Source: Nakamurella antarctica
GTDB lineage: Bacteria; Actinomycetota; Actinomycetes; Mycobacteriales; Nakamurellaceae
DNA: 64,000 nt
Assembly (NCBI RefSeq): GCF_003860405.1
Contig: NZ_CP034170.1
Coordinates: forward strand, 2,790,001-2,854,000
Direction: 5' to 3'
In this document: positions 1 through 8,188 of the stretch, in pieces
Numbering within the stretch: position 1 is the stretch's first letter
How the letters are laid out: each line of letters starts with the position of its first letter
Made by a program: the position numbers and the translations under genes
The notes under the pieces: generated by a model
The model's database searches: none
What the model was told of the DNA's origin: nothing
What the model saw: the letters and a program-made list of their open reading frames with translations, nothing else

Positions 1-674
1 TTGCGGTGGAGTCCGCTTGTGTTGGCCCTATCCTCCCAGACCGTCTGCCCAGCGCGCTCAATGCGGATGTGGATACCCAGCCGATACGGGTCGTTGACTT
101 CCCATGCGGGCCGAATTGCCGGGCCGACCGCGCAGGCACCCAGGTAGACCTTCGCCTGCGGCAGATAGAGCGGGTTCAGCCCCTCAATGGACCGTGAGCT
201 GACGTCGTTACAGACGGTGTAGCCCACGATCTCGCCGCGACTATTGAGCACCAGGGCTAACTCTGGCTCCGGGACGTTTATTGCGGAGTCCTGTCGCACA
301 GAAACGGTCTCTCCGTGCCCGGTCACCCGCCACGCGACCGATTTGAAGAACAACTCGGGGCGCTCTGCGTCATACACACGCTCGTAGACGTCCGCCGATT
401 GATCGCTTTCCAGCACCCGCGCCTCGCGAGAGCGCCGGTAGGTGACTCCCGCTGCCCATACCTCCATCAGCGAGTCGATCGGGGGCAGGAGCGTGAAATC
501 AGGCTCCAGCACCGGGCTGACGGCAGGCTGCGTGCACACCGAGCGGATGTCTGCTGCAGACATCCGGAGCAACTGGCCGATAGATGCGACGCCGACGAGG
601 GGGCGCAGGCCCTCCTCACGGTGGAGGCCGACTGCGGGTTTGCCACCGCGGTCAAGATAGCGCGTGATCAGCAT
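1..674 (-). CDS. FAH-family sugar-acid dehydratase/hydrolase, 3' end off window
   Basis: Reading the minus strand from ATG at 674 gives 224 codons without a stop, running off the left edge. The protein fits the fumarylacetoacetate hydrolase fold: acidic metal ligands in PEPE (E136, E138), NDVSSRS with D157, and LPQAKVY with K175. The wording VPEPELALV, CNDVSSRSIEG and NPLYLPQAKVYLG is typical of FAH enzymes such as 2-keto-3-deoxy-pentonate dehydratase (XylX/AraD1 type). It is the last visible gene of the sugar cluster, so it probably takes the keto-deoxy acid made by the enolase-superfamily enzyme toward 2-oxoglutarate semialdehyde. A diketo-acid hydrolase of the rhamnose/fucose routes is the alternative. 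Family is secure; substrate is inferred. Confidence 0.85.
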   Translation of the reverse strand, partial: MLITRYLDRGGKPAVGLHREEGLRPLVGVASIGQLLRMSAADIRSVCTQPAVSPVLEPDFTLLPPIDSLMEVWAAGVTYRRSREARVLESDQSADVYERVYDAERPELFFKSVAWRVTGHGETVSVRQDSAINVPEPELALVLNSRGEIVGYTVCNDVSSRSIEGLNPLYLPQAKVYLGACAVGPAIRPAWEVNDPYRLGIHIRIERAGQTVWEDRANTSGLHR

Positions 675-796
675 GTGTATTCACTTTCGGATCGGGTGAG
701 GTGTGTGCGTTCGTGGGCTACTGCTCACAGTGTGTTGCTGGGGTCTGAATTCAGGGTGTGACGTGGTGATGCCGTTGACATCGGCGGGGCGCAGCG

Positions 797-1672
797 TCAC
801 CCACCAAATGTTGGCTCGGGGATCCCGCGCACCGAGGTCTGGAGAGAGAACAGCGACCCGGAGAGCGGAGCTTGCGTCAACTCCTGCGGTGTCAGCCCGT
901 CGCGCGCGGACGTGATGTAGAGGGTGGTGAGATCCGGCCCGCCGAAAGCGCAACTCGTGGGTCGGGGCACGGGCACCGAGATCTCCTTGGCCAGCACACC
1001 GTTCGGCGAGTATTTGCGGATCGCCCAGCCATCCCACAGCGCAACCCACACGTTGCCTTCGGAGTCCACGGTCAGTCCATCGGGAAACCCGTCACGCTCG
1101 GCAATTTCGGCGAACACACGCTGCTCCCCCATCTCGCCACGTTCGAGGTCGTACTCGAAGGCGAAGACGCGGCGTTGCCCCGAGTCGATAAAATACATGG
1201 TCGAGTTATCGGGGCTCCAGCCGATGCCGTTCGCAAGGATCAGGCCCGAAAGCATTCGCGTGCAGTGCAAGTCGGTGCCGAGGCGATACAGCGAGCCGAG
1301 CGGGTCGGTTTCATCCTGGTGCACTGTGCCCGCCCAGAACCTCCCCGCTCGGTCGCATGCCCCGTCGTTGAACAAGTTCTCCGGCAGCTCCGCCTCGGGA
1401 TCATGGATGGCAGCGAGGTCACCGGTCTCGAAGTCCAAGATGGTGAAACCGCTCCGCAGAGCGACAAGAGCCCCACCGGAGCGGCGCAGTGCCAGAGCGC
1501 CGATAGTGCTCGGCATGCTCCAGTCGCTGCGCCGTCCGGTGGAAGGGGACAACGAACGTGCCACTCGACCGACAATGTCGACCCAGTAAAGGGTCTGATC
1601 CGCTACCGACCACACCGGGCTCTCGCCCAGCAGGTCGATGCCGGCGATCACGCATCGCAGGTCGTTCGTCAT
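797..1672 (-). CDS. SMP-30/gluconolactonase family sugar lactonase
   Basis: This 291-residue protein has the six-bladed beta-propeller signature of the SMP-30/gluconolactonase/LRE family. Metal and active-site positions are visible: E17 in LGESPVW, N102 in FNDGACD, N148 in ANGIGWSPD and D199 in PDGLTVD. Such enzymes open sugar-1,4- or 1,5-lactones to aldonic acids in the cytoplasm using a divalent metal. It lies between the dehydratase gene and the FAH gene on the same strand, consistent with the second step of an oxidative sugar pathway (dehydrogenase, lactonase, dehydratase). Length is normal for the family. The ATG at 1672 begins just before the first blade, so the start is plausible. The lactone used is not readable from sequence. 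Confidence 0.9.
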   Translation of the reverse strand: MTNDLRCVIAGIDLLGESPVWSVADQTLYWVDIVGRVARSLSPSTGRRSDWSMPSTIGALALRRSGGALVALRSGFTILDFETGDLAAIHDPEAELPENLFNDGACDRAGRFWAGTVHQDETDPLGSLYRLGTDLHCTRMLSGLILANGIGWSPDNSTMYFIDSGQRRVFAFEYDLERGEMGEQRVFAEIAERDGFPDGLTVDSEGNVWVALWDGWAIRKYSPNGVLAKEISVPVPRPTSCAFGGPDLTTLYITSARDGLTPQELTQAPLSGSLFSLQTSVRGIPEPTFGG

Positions 1673-1714
1673 GGAGCCCCTTGCTAGTGAAATGTCCTTA
1701 GGGTGAACGTGTTT

Positions 1715-2848
1715 TTAGGCGATCAGATCGCGACTACCCGTGTACTTCTCGAGAGCCTCCGGGTCCAGGGTGATGCCGAGCCCCGGGGTGGTCGGAATCT
1801 TGAGCATTCCGTTCTCGTCGAGCTTCCACGGGTCGGTCACCAGATCGTCGATGTAGGCGGAACCGGAGATGTACTCGACCAAGTCGGTGTTGGGCAGCGC
1901 CGCCGCCAGATGCAAGTCGGCAGCGAGCCCGACCGCGGTGTTCCACCCATGCGGGATCATCTGGATGCCGCGGTCCTCAGCTGCCCAGCCGATCCGCCGC
2001 TCTTCGCTCAGGCCGCCCACCTTGGTGACGTCGGGCTGGATGATGTCGAAGGCTCCGGCTTCGATCCAGGGGGCGAAACTCTGCCGGCGAGTGAGTACCT
2101 CACCGCCGGAGATCTTGATCGAGGAACGCGCTCGGAGCGCGACGAAGTCTTCAAGCGCATCCGGCTGCAGCGCTTCTTCGAACCACAACACGTCATGGTC
2201 GACCAGCATCTCCGCTGTGCGAAGCGCCCACTTGAGCCCCTGCCTCCATTTGCCGTCGCTACCGCCGGCGTCCACCATCAGAAGGCAGTAGGGACCGATG
2301 GCGCCACGCGCGTCCGCGACGATCTGCTCGTCGAGCGCATTGCTCTCGCGGCCAAACGGACCCCAGCCGATCTTGAACGCGGTGAACCCCCGAGCCTTGG
2401 CGGCTAGCAGGGTTTCGGCCATCGCGCCCGGTCGGTCCATCAGCAATGACGCGTAAGGGCGTACTTCCTCTCGCCAGCAGCCGCCCAAAAGTCGGCCCAC
2501 TGGCTGCCCGGTCACCTGCCCGAGAATGTCCCACAGCGCGATGTCGATCCCGCTGATCGCGTGGGTAATGGCGCCGCCCCGGCCCATCCAGAACGTCCCG
2601 CGATGTAGCCTTTCGGACACCCGCTCGGGTTCGATCGCTGATTCGCCGATACACAGGGGACGAAGCACCTCAAGCGCGGCCAGAACGAGGTTTTCGCTCG
2701 TAAATACACTGCCCAGACCGATCACGCCCTCATCGGTGTGGACGGCGATGAGCGTGTGGACGACGTCGTCTGGCTGGATCTCATCGCTCCACCCGCCTTC
2801 CGGGGTCGAACCCCGGAGCCCAGCTGCGCGAATCTCTCTAATCTTCAC
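1715..2848 (-). CDS. Enolase-superfamily acid-sugar dehydratase (mandelate racemase subgroup)
   Basis: This 377-residue protein has an N-terminal capping domain and a C-terminal barrel of the mandelate racemase/muconate lactonising family. Catalytic elements can be counted: the KxG motif (K159, G161), metal ligands D193, E224/E225 and E250 (in SGGE), D273 in IIQPD, and H300 in IPHGWN. A KxG lysine plus a barrel histidine marks acid-sugar dehydratases, which remove water from aldonic acids to form 2-keto-3-deoxy acids. It sits downstream of the XylFGH-like transporter genes and upstream of the lactonase, separated by 42 bases. Xylonate, arabinonate, fuconate or galactarate are all possible substrates. 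Length is typical and no key residue is missing. Confidence 0.9.
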   Translation of the reverse strand: MKIREIRAAGLRGSTPEGGWSDEIQPDDVVHTLIAVHTDEGVIGLGSVFTSENLVLAALEVLRPLCIGESAIEPERVSERLHRGTFWMGRGGAITHAISGIDIALWDILGQVTGQPVGRLLGGCWREEVRPYASLLMDRPGAMAETLLAAKARGFTAFKIGWGPFGRESNALDEQIVADARGAIGPYCLLMVDAGGSDGKWRQGLKWALRTAEMLVDHDVLWFEEALQPDALEDFVALRARSSIKISGGEVLTRRQSFAPWIEAGAFDIIQPDVTKVGGLSEERRIGWAAEDRGIQMIPHGWNTAVGLAADLHLAAALPNTDLVEYISGSAYIDDLVTDPWKLDENGMLKIPTTPGLGITLDPEALEKYTGSRDLIA

Positions 2849-3007
2849 TACGTCTCCTTGATTTTTGGGGTCGCTCGGCTGAGCTCCCTATTCCCGGCTG
2901 GCAGCTTTGCCCCAGCTCGGGGGTGTTAGGTGGATTAGCTATTCTCGATATCCGGGCCGCCCAGAATTATCGGTGGCCTCACATGCATCGCGGCTAACTA
3001 CTGCCGC

Positions 3008-4291
3008 TCACCTCAGGCGGACTTTGTTCTGCTTGCGCGACAACGCGTCTGCGGTGGCAGCCATCAACAAAACCGAACCGGTGATGGCGAGGTTGAGGCC
3101 GGATGGCAGTCCGAGCAGTCCGAGTCCGTTATCGATGACGGCGATGACGAGACCGCCGATGATGGCGTCCTTGAGCTTGCCGCGCCCACCGAACAGACTG
3201 ACACCACCGACCACCGCAGCTGCAATTCCGTTGAGCACAATGGTTCGTCCCGCGGACGCGTCGACCGTGCCGATCCTGCTGGCAGTCAGAATCCCTGAAA
3301 CCGCAGCTAATCCGGCACCGATGATGAAAACTGTGACGCGCAAATTCGATACCGAGATACCGGCCCGACGCGACGCCTCGTCGTTGCCGCCCACCGCATA
3401 TATATGGAGTCCGAACTTGGTCCGCTGCAAAAGTGTGACCCCCAGCAGGAAGACCACCGCGACGATGAGGACGACCACGGGCACTCCGCGCACGCTGAAC
3501 AGCGGATTTCTGCTGCGCTCCTGGTTGAGGAGAAACACGCCCACGACGAGAGCCAGGGCAAGCACCCCGACCCGGAGTACCACTGCGGAGAAGGGCTGGT
3601 TCGCGTGCCCGAGGGCCACCCGCCGACGGCGCTTGTTCAGCTGCAGACCGAATGTGGCCGCCACTGCGACCGCAACGAGCACCCAGCCGATGGTCGGTGG
3701 CACATTGCCATTTTCGAAGCTGAGAATGACGGGCGACGTCACGCTGTAAAGCCCGCCCTGGCCGATCACCAAGAGCTGCAATCCCTGGAAGGCCAGGAAT
3801 GCGGCCAGGGTGACGATGAACGACGGAATCCCCACTTTGGCAACAAGCACACCGATCCCCAGACCGATGAGGACGCCAGCAGCAATTGCTACCAGGCTCG
3901 CAAGCCACCAGCTAAATCCAGCTTTCGTCATCGCAATGACGAGGAGTGCGCTGGTGAGGCCAGAAGTGACGCCAGCGGACAGGTCAATCTCCCCGAGCAA
4001 CAGGACGAAGACGAGACCCATTGCCAGCACAATCAAAGGGGCTGATTGCTGAAGGAGGTTCGCGAAATTGAGCGTGGTGAAGAAGATCGGCTCAATAATG
4101 CTGAACAAGACAACCAGCAACACAAGCCCCGCAACGGCTGGCATCGAGCCCATATTGCCGCCACGCAGACCGGCGATGTAGGCGCGCATTTCCTCAGCCA
4201 CCGTCTGGCTGTGACCTCGGCGCACCCGGGCCTCAAGGCTGTTGCTCTCCAGGTCAGTTTTCATAGCTGTTGTGACTTTCTTCGTGTCCAT
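3008..4291 (-). CDS. Sugar ABC transporter permease, XylH/RbsC type
   Basis: This 427-residue, strongly hydrophobic protein has about ten membrane segments after a roughly 45-residue cytoplasmic N-terminus. It contains family wording such as GEIDLSAGV in the first third and the glycine-rich AAVVGGVSLFGGRGK near the end, both typical of BPD_transp_2 permeases of monosaccharide importers. The length fits XylH rather than shorter RbsC proteins. It overlaps the ATPase gene by one base, so the two are co-translated, and it should form the membrane channel with that ATPase and the frameshifted binding protein upstream. A 159-base gap separates it from the dehydratase gene; I see no clear terminator there. 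Confidence 0.92.
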   Translation of the reverse strand: MDTKKVTTAMKTDLESNSLEARVRRGHSQTVAEEMRAYIAGLRGGNMGSMPAVAGLVLLVVLFSIIEPIFFTTLNFANLLQQSAPLIVLAMGLVFVLLLGEIDLSAGVTSGLTSALLVIAMTKAGFSWWLASLVAIAAGVLIGLGIGVLVAKVGIPSFIVTLAAFLAFQGLQLLVIGQGGLYSVTSPVILSFENGNVPPTIGWVLVAVAVAATFGLQLNKRRRRVALGHANQPFSAVVLRVGVLALALVVGVFLLNQERSRNPLFSVRGVPVVVLIVAVVFLLGVTLLQRTKFGLHIYAVGGNDEASRRAGISVSNLRVTVFIIGAGLAAVSGILTASRIGTVDASAGRTIVLNGIAAAVVGGVSLFGGRGKLKDAIIGGLVIAVIDNGLGLLGLPSGLNLAITGSVLLMAATADALSRKQNKVRLR

Positions 4292-5064
4292 TAGAGGCCT
4301 TCTCGCACTGCAGCTTTTGCGCCAATACCGGTGATGTGGCCGACGACCTCTTCGATGTCGGTCTTTTTGGCGTCCAGAACAGCGGACATCTCGCCGAGAT
4401 ACATCACGTGGACGACATCGGCCACGCTGAGAACTTCTTGCATGTTGTGGCTCACCAACACCACAGCGACGCCGGTGGCAGCGAGTTCGCGGACTAACGC
4501 CAACACCTGTCGGGTTTGGGCGACACCGAGAGCTGCTGTTGGCTCATCGAGAACCACCAACTTGTTCTTCCACAGCACCGACCGGGCGATAGCAACTGTC
4601 TGGCGCTGGCCGCCGGAGAGGCTGGCTACCAGCTGTTTGACCGACTTCACGGTGCTGACGCCAAGGGAATCCAGGGTGGCCGCCGCACGGCTTTGCATGG
4701 TCAGGTCGTCGAGGAAAGCCCCGTCCACCATTTCGCGACCCAGAAACATGTTTTGGGTGATGTCGAGGTTGTCGCACAGAGCCAAGTCTTGGTAGACAAC
4801 CTCAATTCCCAGCTCACTGGCGTTCGCCGGCGAAAAGAGGTCTACTTTCCGTCCCTCAAATCGAGTCTCCCCACCGTCATATGGCTGGCTCCCCGCCATT
4901 CCCTTGATCAGCGTCGACTTACCCGCGCCGTTGTCCCCGACCAATGCGGTGACCTGCCCGGCGTAGGCGGTGAAGTTAATACCCTTGAGGACGTCCACCG
5001 CGCCGAATGACTTCGTCACTCGCATCAGTTCGATCGTGGGTGCTATTGGTTCCGAACTGTTCAT
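4291..5064 (-). CDS. Sugar ABC transporter ATP-binding protein, single-domain XylG type
   Basis: This ATPase of 257 residues has one ABC cassette: Walker A GDNGAGKST at 43-51, the LSGGQ signature in the middle, Walker B LVVLDEPTAALG and a switch histidine in LVSHNMQ. Double-cassette XylG/RbsA proteins are about 500 residues; single-cassette versions are common in actinobacterial sugar importers. The reading frame stays open to 5124, but the ATG at 5064 is preceded by AAGGAGAG at good spacing and the extra N-terminus has no family features, so I chose 5064. It powers import by the adjacent permease, whose start codon it overlaps by one base. Confidence 0.92.
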   Translation of the reverse strand: MNSSEPIAPTIELMRVTKSFGAVDVLKGINFTAYAGQVTALVGDNGAGKSTLIKGMAGSQPYDGGETRFEGRKVDLFSPANASELGIEVVYQDLALCDNLDITQNMFLGREMVDGAFLDDLTMQSRAAATLDSLGVSTVKSVKQLVASLSGGQRQTVAIARSVLWKNKLVVLDEPTAALGVAQTRQVLALVRELAATGVAVVLVSHNMQEVLSVADVVHVMYLGEMSAVLDAKKTDIEEVVGHITGIGAKAAVREGL

Positions 5065-5140
5065 GCTCTCTCCTTGTGGATCCTCAATATGCCTACCGAG
5101 AGCACCCGGTGCGCGTCGCGGCACGCGGGTGGCTACTGGG

Positions 5141-6213
5141 TCAGCTGACGCCGAACTTGGTGCACGCCGTCTTCAATTCCGCAGTGGTGCAAAGGCGATC
5201 CACGGTAATTTGGCCTGATGCCACAAGGTCTTTCACTGTTTCTGCGGTAATGACCTGAGGATCGACCTTGATGTAAGGGGTGCCGTCATCCAGCTTGTCG
5301 TTGGCCTCGGACTTCACGCCGGTCATCATTTCGATACCAGCTTTGACCGCAGCTTTCGGTTCGGCCTCGCCCGCGGTGTTGACGGTGACGATCTGCTTCC
5401 CGAGGAGAACGTTCTGCAGACCAGCGTCGGTGGCGTCCTGCCCCGATACCGGCAGAACCTTATTGTTCTTCGTCAAAATGGTGATGACGCCGGCTGCGTT
5501 GGTGTCGTTCGCCGCCCAGACTGCGTCGACGTTGCCGTTGAGGCTTGAGTAGGCCTGCTCGAATTCTGTTGTTGCTGTTGGCCCGTCCCACGTTCCGCGT
5601 GTTCGGCGGCAGGCTTGATCCCCACTTTCGCCATGATGTCGACTGCGCCGTCGTGGAATGTCTTGGCGTTGCCATCCGTGGGGTCGCCGCCGACGAAGAT
5701 TACCTGGGCCGCAGCCGGATCTTTGCCCAGCGCCTTGAGCCCGTCGACAATTGCTTGGCCTTGGATTTGGCCAATCTTGAAGTTGTTGTAGGCAACATAA
5801 ATGTCAGCGCCAGTGATGGGTCGGTCAAGCGCCATCACCGGAATTCCCTGTGCTTTGGCCTTGTTCATAACCCCTACACCAGCGCCTTCGAGGTCTACAA
5901 GGATCATCAACCCGCAGCCGCTCGCCAACTGCTGGTCGCCGATGGTGGCGAACTTGTTGGTGTCGCCGTTGGCATTTTGGATATCGACTTTGTAACCCGC
6001 AGCGGTGAAACCCTTGGTGAGCTCCGGGCGGAAGGTCATTTCCCACTGTGGGGTGGAAGAGCTGTCCGGGAGGATGACGCACGCGGTGCCCTTCGGTGCC
6101 TCGCCGCCGGAAGTGGCGGTGGTGCTGGTGCTGCTGCAGCCCGCCAGGAGTGCGGCTACGCCGCCAACGGCAGCCACCGTGGTGATCAAACGTGTGTGTG
6201 TCCTGATCTTCAT
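5141..6213 (-). pseudogene. Sugar-binding lipoprotein of the ABC importer (XylF-like), frameshifted
   Basis: The frame starting at ATG 6213 (AGGAG eight bases upstream) encodes a lipoprotein signal with lipobox LAGC and a periplasmic-binding-protein-4 fold: PQWEMTFRPEL, LASGCGLMILVD, VMALDRPITGADIYVAYNN. After GIKPAAEHA near 5597 the frame is lost. A frame one base away continues the family sequence (GTWDGPTATTEFEQAY, then DAVWAANDTNAAG and ILTKNNKVLPVSGQDAT) to the stop at 5141. A single missing base at about 5596-5598 explains both halves, and the remainder looks intact. The event may be a true recent inactivation or a sequencing error. Intact, it would give about 357 residues, normal for XylF, and would feed the permease and ATPase downstream. 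Confidence 0.85.
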
Positions 6214-6331
6214 TCGCGTTCTCCTCTTGATCGGTTCCAGGTCCGCGAGTGGATCTGGCTGAGCAGCAAACCGGAATTCGCTCGGCTGTCTTCGGGTAAG
6301 CACTCGACAACCGGCCTTGGGTTTCGATAGT

Positions 6332-6366
6332 GTTCCACAATCGGAACGGCGTTCGCAATGGCGAAC
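6332..6366. promoter_or_regulatory. Two adjacent IclR-type operator palindromes
   Basis: Between the divergent binding-protein and iclR genes are two inverted repeats: GTTCC-6-GGAAC (6332-6347) and GTTCGC-4-GCGAAC (6351-6366), separated by three bases. Both resemble the TGTTCC...GGAACA half-sites bound by IclR-family regulators. They lie about 120 bases from the transporter start and 110 from iclR, a position that could control both directions. Binding by the neighbouring IclR protein is inferred. Confidence 0.65.
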
Positions 6367-6476
6367 ACAAACTATTTTTGAAGCGTCCGTGTGCGTGTTG
6401 AAGTGGGGAGCTGACGGAAAGTCGGCGGGAGAGTTCATGCTGGCTAGGATCGACGCACGCGGACGAGGGGAACGTA

Positions 6477-7280
6477 ATGCTGGAAGAAAATGAACCAGGC
6501 ACCACAGAAACTCGAGTGCGGGCAGTGGACCGCGCGTTGAGCGTGGTCGAGGCTCTCACGGATGGCAGTACCCGAACTCTGAGCGATCTCGCGACAAAGC
6601 TCTCCGTCCCCAAAAGCACCTTGCACGCCATCTTGCGAACACTGGAATCGCGGGGGTGGCTCCAAGCCGACGGCGCTGCGTATCGCCTCGGAGTCAGATC
6701 GCTGCTCCCGGGGGCGGGATATCTGGAGGCCGACACGGTTGTGTCGATTTCGAACCCCATTCTGGACGACCTGGTCGCGGAGTGCGATGAAACCGTCCAC
6801 CTGGGACGACTTGTGGATTCAGACATCGTCTACATCGCGAAAAGGGACTCGGTGCAGCCGCTACGCCTTTTCACTTCGGTGGGCAGGCGCCTCCCCGCCC
6901 ACGCCACCGCGATGGGAAAGGTGCTCCTGGCCCAGCGGACGGACGCGGAAATCGATGCGATTTTCACCTACCCTCTGCGGGTCTTGACACCGGCAACCAT
7001 CGTGGATCGCGAACATATGATGCGCGAGCTCAACGAGATCCGCACCAAGGGATACGCCAATGACGCTGGCGAAAGCACCCTCGGAGTAACCTGCACGGCG
7101 ATTGTGATTGATTCGGGCCCGACGCCCCAATACGCGCTGAGCTGCTCCGCGCCCGATGTTCGCCTCACCGGTGCGCAGCAAGCCGTGATCCTGAACGGGC
7201 TCTACCGAGCGCGTCAACGAATCGAAGAACAGCTGGCAACCAGCCTTCCCTCTCTGGGGGCGAAGCCCGCAGCGTCATGA
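6477..7280 (+). CDS. IclR-family transcriptional regulator
   Basis: This 267-residue protein has an N-terminal winged helix-turn-helix at about residues 15-75 (RALSVVEALTDGS, LSDLATKLSVPKSTLHAILRTLESRGWL) and the IclR effector domain from about 85 to 255 (RLPAHATAMGKVLLA, YANDAGESTLGVTCTA). It is transcribed away from the sugar transporter operon and precedes the SDR gene, so it probably senses a sugar or pathway intermediate and controls both sides. Two palindromic sites in the divergent region fit its family. The start is ATG 6477 or the next in-frame codons; nothing important depends on it. Confidence 0.93.
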   Translation: MLEENEPGTTETRVRAVDRALSVVEALTDGSTRTLSDLATKLSVPKSTLHAILRTLESRGWLQADGAAYRLGVRSLLPGAGYLEADTVVSISNPILDDLVAECDETVHLGRLVDSDIVYIAKRDSVQPLRLFTSVGRRLPAHATAMGKVLLAQRTDAEIDAIFTYPLRVLTPATIVDREHMMRELNEIRTKGYANDAGESTLGVTCTAIVIDSGPTPQYALSCSAPDVRLTGAQQAVILNGLYRARQRIEEQLATSLPSLGAKPAAS

Positions 7281-7283
7281 TCC

Positions 7284-7368
7284 CCGCAGCTTGAGTGCCA
7301 CCGCAGCTTGAGTGCCACCGCAGCTTGAGTGCCACCGCAGCTTGAGTGCCACCGCAGCTTGAGTGCCA
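7284..7368. repeat. Five perfect tandem copies of a 17-base unit
   Basis: The unit CCGCAGCTTGAGTGCCA occurs five times head to tail without a mismatch (7284, 7301, 7318, 7335, 7352). It begins four bases after the iclR stop codon and ends 43 bases before the SDR start. Seventeen is not a multiple of three, and no protein product is likely. Perfect identity implies recent expansion or active homogenisation, so copy number may vary between strains. It could affect iclR mRNA termination or transcription into the SDR gene. Confidence 0.95.
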
Positions 7369-7411
7369 GCTAACTCCTTTCACTTTCCCCTACGAACCGA
7401 CGGGCGCACTC

Positions 7412-8188
7412 ATGCAGGATCGAATCATCGCCATTACCGGTGCGGCATCAGGCATTGGCCGGGCTACCGCGCTGCTGTGCGCCGAACGAGGGGCCCATGT
7501 GGCTCTGATGGATGTTGATGAAGCCGGGTTGAAACTTGTTGCGCAGGAAGCGGAACGCAGCGGCGTGAGCGCCGCCACCTACGTTTGCGACGTTCGCGAC
7601 GAAGACGTTGTGGCAGAAGCCTTCTCGAGTGCACGGCGCGATCTAGGAACCCCTCGGGGACTCTTCGCCTGCGCCGGTATTGACCTACCCGGTTTTGCCC
7701 ACGAGTTGCCTGCGGAGCGCTGGCAGAAGGTGATTGACATCAACCTCAATGGGTCATTCTTCGCTAGCAAACACATGCTGCAGGGGCTGCTGGACTCCGG
7801 CCTAGGAGGCTCGATCGTGCTGTGCTCCTCGCCCGCGTCATTCGTGTCCTTCGCTGCGGGCGCGAACACCGCCTACGCGGCATCGAAGGGCGCGGTGTCT
7901 GCCCTGACGAGGACCCTCGCCTTGGACTACGCGCGCTACGGGGTGCGAGTCAACGCAGTGGTGCCCGGGCCAACTGAAACGCCGCTGATGTGGATGGCTG
8001 TTCCGGCAGAAGACCGAGCGCGGCTCACCACCACAATTGAGTCCGAGGTACCGCTCGGCCGGCTGGCCACACCGCGAGAGCAAGCCCATGCGGTGCTCTG
8101 GCTTCTTAGCGACGACTCGTCATTCGTGACCGGCTCGCATCTTGTGTGTGATGGAGGAGTGCTGGCAAAGGCCTCCATCAGCGTCTAG
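7412..8188 (+). CDS. Short-chain dehydrogenase/reductase (SDR)
   Basis: This 258-residue classical SDR has the cofactor loop TGAASGIG at 9-16, D35 in LMDVD, which favours NAD(H), CAGI in place of NNAG at 87-90, serines 139/140 and the catalytic pair Y155/K159 in YAASK. The open frame begins at 7346, but the ATG at 7412 opens directly into the first beta-strand and upstream residues look random, so I placed the start there; no strong ribosome site is visible. In context it is the likely sugar or keto-deoxy-acid dehydrogenase of the oxidative pathway. Its stop overlaps the stop of the convergent esterase gene by four bases. Confidence 0.92.
   Translation: MQDRIIAITGAASGIGRATALLCAERGAHVALMDVDEAGLKLVAQEAERSGVSAATYVCDVRDEDVVAEAFSSARRDLGTPRGLFACAGIDLPGFAHELPAERWQKVIDINLNGSFFASKHMLQGLLDSGLGGSIVLCSSPASFVSFAAGANTAYAASKGAVSALTRTLALDYARYGVRVNAVVPGPTETPLMWMAVPAEDRARLTTTIESEVPLGRLATPREQAHAVLWLLSDDSSFVTGSHLVCDGGVLAKASISV

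Noticed and set aside
315-761. Plus-strand frame of 148 codons at the left edge
   Set aside because: It is the shadow of the minus-strand FAH gene, whose conserved motifs are unmistakable.
7284-7368. CRISPR or coding repeat
   Set aside because: Units are directly adjacent without spacers, and 17 bases breaks any reading frame.
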